NCBI GenBank assembly: GCA_020160935.1
Contig: JAIUPL010000024.1
Coordinates: 25,458 to 89,457, forward strand
Direction of reading: 5' to 3'
Length of the DNA stretch: 64,000 bases
Source: Bacteroidota bacterium
GTDB lineage: Bacteria > Bacteroidota > Bacteroidia > Chitinophagales > Saprospiraceae
Made by a program: the position numbers and the translations under genes. The notes beneath the pieces were generated by a model. It was given only the letters and a program-made list of their open reading frames with translations. It had not been told where the DNA came from and did no database searches. Below are positions 63,040 to 64,000 of this stretch, piece after piece (the first letter of the stretch is position 1; every line of letters begins with the position of its first letter).

Positions 63040-64000
63040 ATGGCACAAATTGTTACCGCCGTTGAAACACTGGAAGAACAGTACACCCAGGAACTGGGAT
63101 ACGATGATCATTTCCACGACCATCACCACGGCGATAAATTTCAGTCAAATTTCCTGACGCACTACATTTTCAGTACTGACCACAAGATGATCTCGCGTCA
63201 GTTCCTGATTACCGGTATTTTCTGGGCATTTATGGGGGCGGCGATGTCGATCGTTTTCCGTCTTCAACTGGGCTTTCCGGAAGCGGATATGGCCTGGCTG
63301 AAACCTATCCTTGGAAAATGGATTCAGGTGAATGATGCCGGTATCGGCAAACTCGACCCGGAATTTTACTATTCGCTCGTTACCATGCACGGTACGATTC
63401 TGGTATTCTTCGTACTGACAGCCGGTCTGAGCGGTACTTTCTCCAACCTGCTGATTCCATTGCAGATCGGCGCGCGCGACATGGCGTCGCCCCTGCTGAA
63501 CTGCTTCTCCTACTGGGCATTCTTCCTGGCAGGTGTGGTACTGTTCCTTTCGCTCTTCCTGAGCACCGGGCCATTCTCCGGGGGCTGGACGGCCTATCCT
63601 CCTTTAAGTGCCTTGCCGCAAGCCTCTGATGGCTCGGGGGCGGGCATGACCATGTGGATTGTCGCCATGGCACTGTTTGTGGTGTCTTCTCTGTTGGGAG
63701 GTATCAACTATATCACTACCATCCTGAACCTGCGTACCAAAGGTATGAACATGTGGCGCATGCCGCTGACCATGTGGGCGTTCTTCGTAACGGCAGTATT
63801 GGGTGTTCTGTCTTTCCCGGTATTGTTGTCGGGCGTGTTGCTGCTGATGTTTGACCGCAGTATGGGTACGTCTTTCTACCTGAGTGAAATCGTGGTAGGC
63901 GGACAAATTCTCGACCGCATCGGCGGTAGCCCGATTCTGTTCCAGCACCTGTTCTGGTTTCTGGGCCACCCGGAGGTGTATATCATCATTCTGCCTTCTA
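63040..64000 (+). CDS. coxA: Cytochrome c oxidase subunit I (3' part cut by window edge)
   Basis: From the ATG at 63040 the frame is open to the window end, giving 320 residues. The start is MAQIVTAVETLEEQYTQELG with a His-rich HFHDHHHGDKF segment. Then comes LTHYIFSTDHKMISRQFLIT, the haem a ligand in YSLVTMHGTILVFF, helices of the haem-copper core, and FLGHPEVYIIILP with the CuB His and the cross-linked Tyr. It is the catalytic subunit of an aa3-type oxidase that reduces oxygen and pumps protons. It lies 99 bases after coxB. The C-terminal helices lie outside the window. Confidence 0.95.
   Translation, partial: MAQIVTAVETLEEQYTQELGYDDHFHDHHHGDKFQSNFLTHYIFSTDHKMISRQFLITGIFWAFMGAAMSIVFRLQLGFPEADMAWLKPILGKWIQVNDAGIGKLDPEFYYSLVTMHGTILVFFVLTAGLSGTFSNLLIPLQIGARDMASPLLNCFSYWAFFLAGVVLFLSLFLSTGPFSGGWTAYPPLSALPQASDGSGAGMTMWIVAMALFVVSSLLGGINYITTILNLRTKGMNMWRMPLTMWAFFVTAVLGVLSFPVLLSGVLLLMFDRSMGTSFYLSEIVVGGQILDRIGGSPILFQHLFWFLGHPEVYIIILPS

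Overview
The window looks like chromosomal DNA of an aerobic or facultative member of the Bacteroidota, probably near the Saprospiria or Chitinophagia; the genus cannot be told from the sequence. The evidence is several secreted proteins with type IX secretion (T9SS) C-terminal sorting domains, a complete alternative complex III (act) operon followed by aa3-type cytochrome oxidase genes, promoter elements of the Bacteroidota type (TTTG-N19-20-TAnnTTTG), and an almost complete lack of Shine-Dalgarno sequences. No rRNA, tRNA, CRISPR array, transposase or phage gene was seen.

Layout. 1-1.06 kb: 5' part of a MacB/FtsX-type permease (minus strand, cut by the window edge). 1.6-4.9 kb: surface lipoprotein, small outer-membrane protein and di-haem cytochrome c peroxidase. 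5.0-6.8 kb: AT-rich two-gene cassette (OLD/AAA-type ATPase plus DUF4276), a candidate defence module. 7-10.6 kb: arginine deiminase, M48 metalloprotease, two c-type cytochrome lipoproteins. 10.9-17.4 kb: two T9SS cargo proteins, one a 1524-residue CotH-kinase/lamin-tail/beta-helix protein. 17.8-20.6 kb: minus-strand operon of a STAND-like ATPase and a TPR protein, a second candidate conflict or signalling module. 20.7-26.2 kb: Crp-like regulator, CPBP membrane protease, TPR/beta-barrel protein and a cellulose-synthase-like GT2. 26.3-29.5 kb: BNR-like T9SS protein. 29.9-38.0 kb: NAD(P)H:ferredoxin-type flavoprotein, pyruvate:ferredoxin oxidoreductase and pyruvate phosphate dikinase. 38.1-44.0 kb: SPFH protein, small exported protein, TetR and HxlR regulators, a DJ-1/hydrolase fusion and an F420-reductase-like enzyme. 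44.0-49.7 kb: radical-SAM DNA repair pair, small hydrolases, and a sulfide:quinone oxidoreductase/TusE/DsrE sulfur cassette. 49.8-51.3 kb: MoxR-type ATPase. 51.6-64 kb: actABCDEF, then coxB (carrying an OmpA domain) and coxA (cut by the window edge).

Functional theme. The right end encodes a quinol-to-oxygen chain that bypasses cytochrome bc1: quinol is oxidised by ActC/ActF, electrons pass through the ActB iron-sulfur clusters and ActA/ActE haems, then to CuA of CoxB and the CoxA haem-copper centre. The sulfide:quinone oxidoreductase could feed the same quinone pool. PFOR and PPDK together link acetyl-CoA, pyruvate and PEP.

The most striking non-coding feature is a set of about 15 long intergenic inverted repeats. 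Many have arms built from short degenerate tandem words, with the left arm almost free of C and the right arm almost free of G. They abut stop codons and sit even between subunit genes inside the act operon. One family (core word CTTTGTG) occurs seven times in two opposite topologies.
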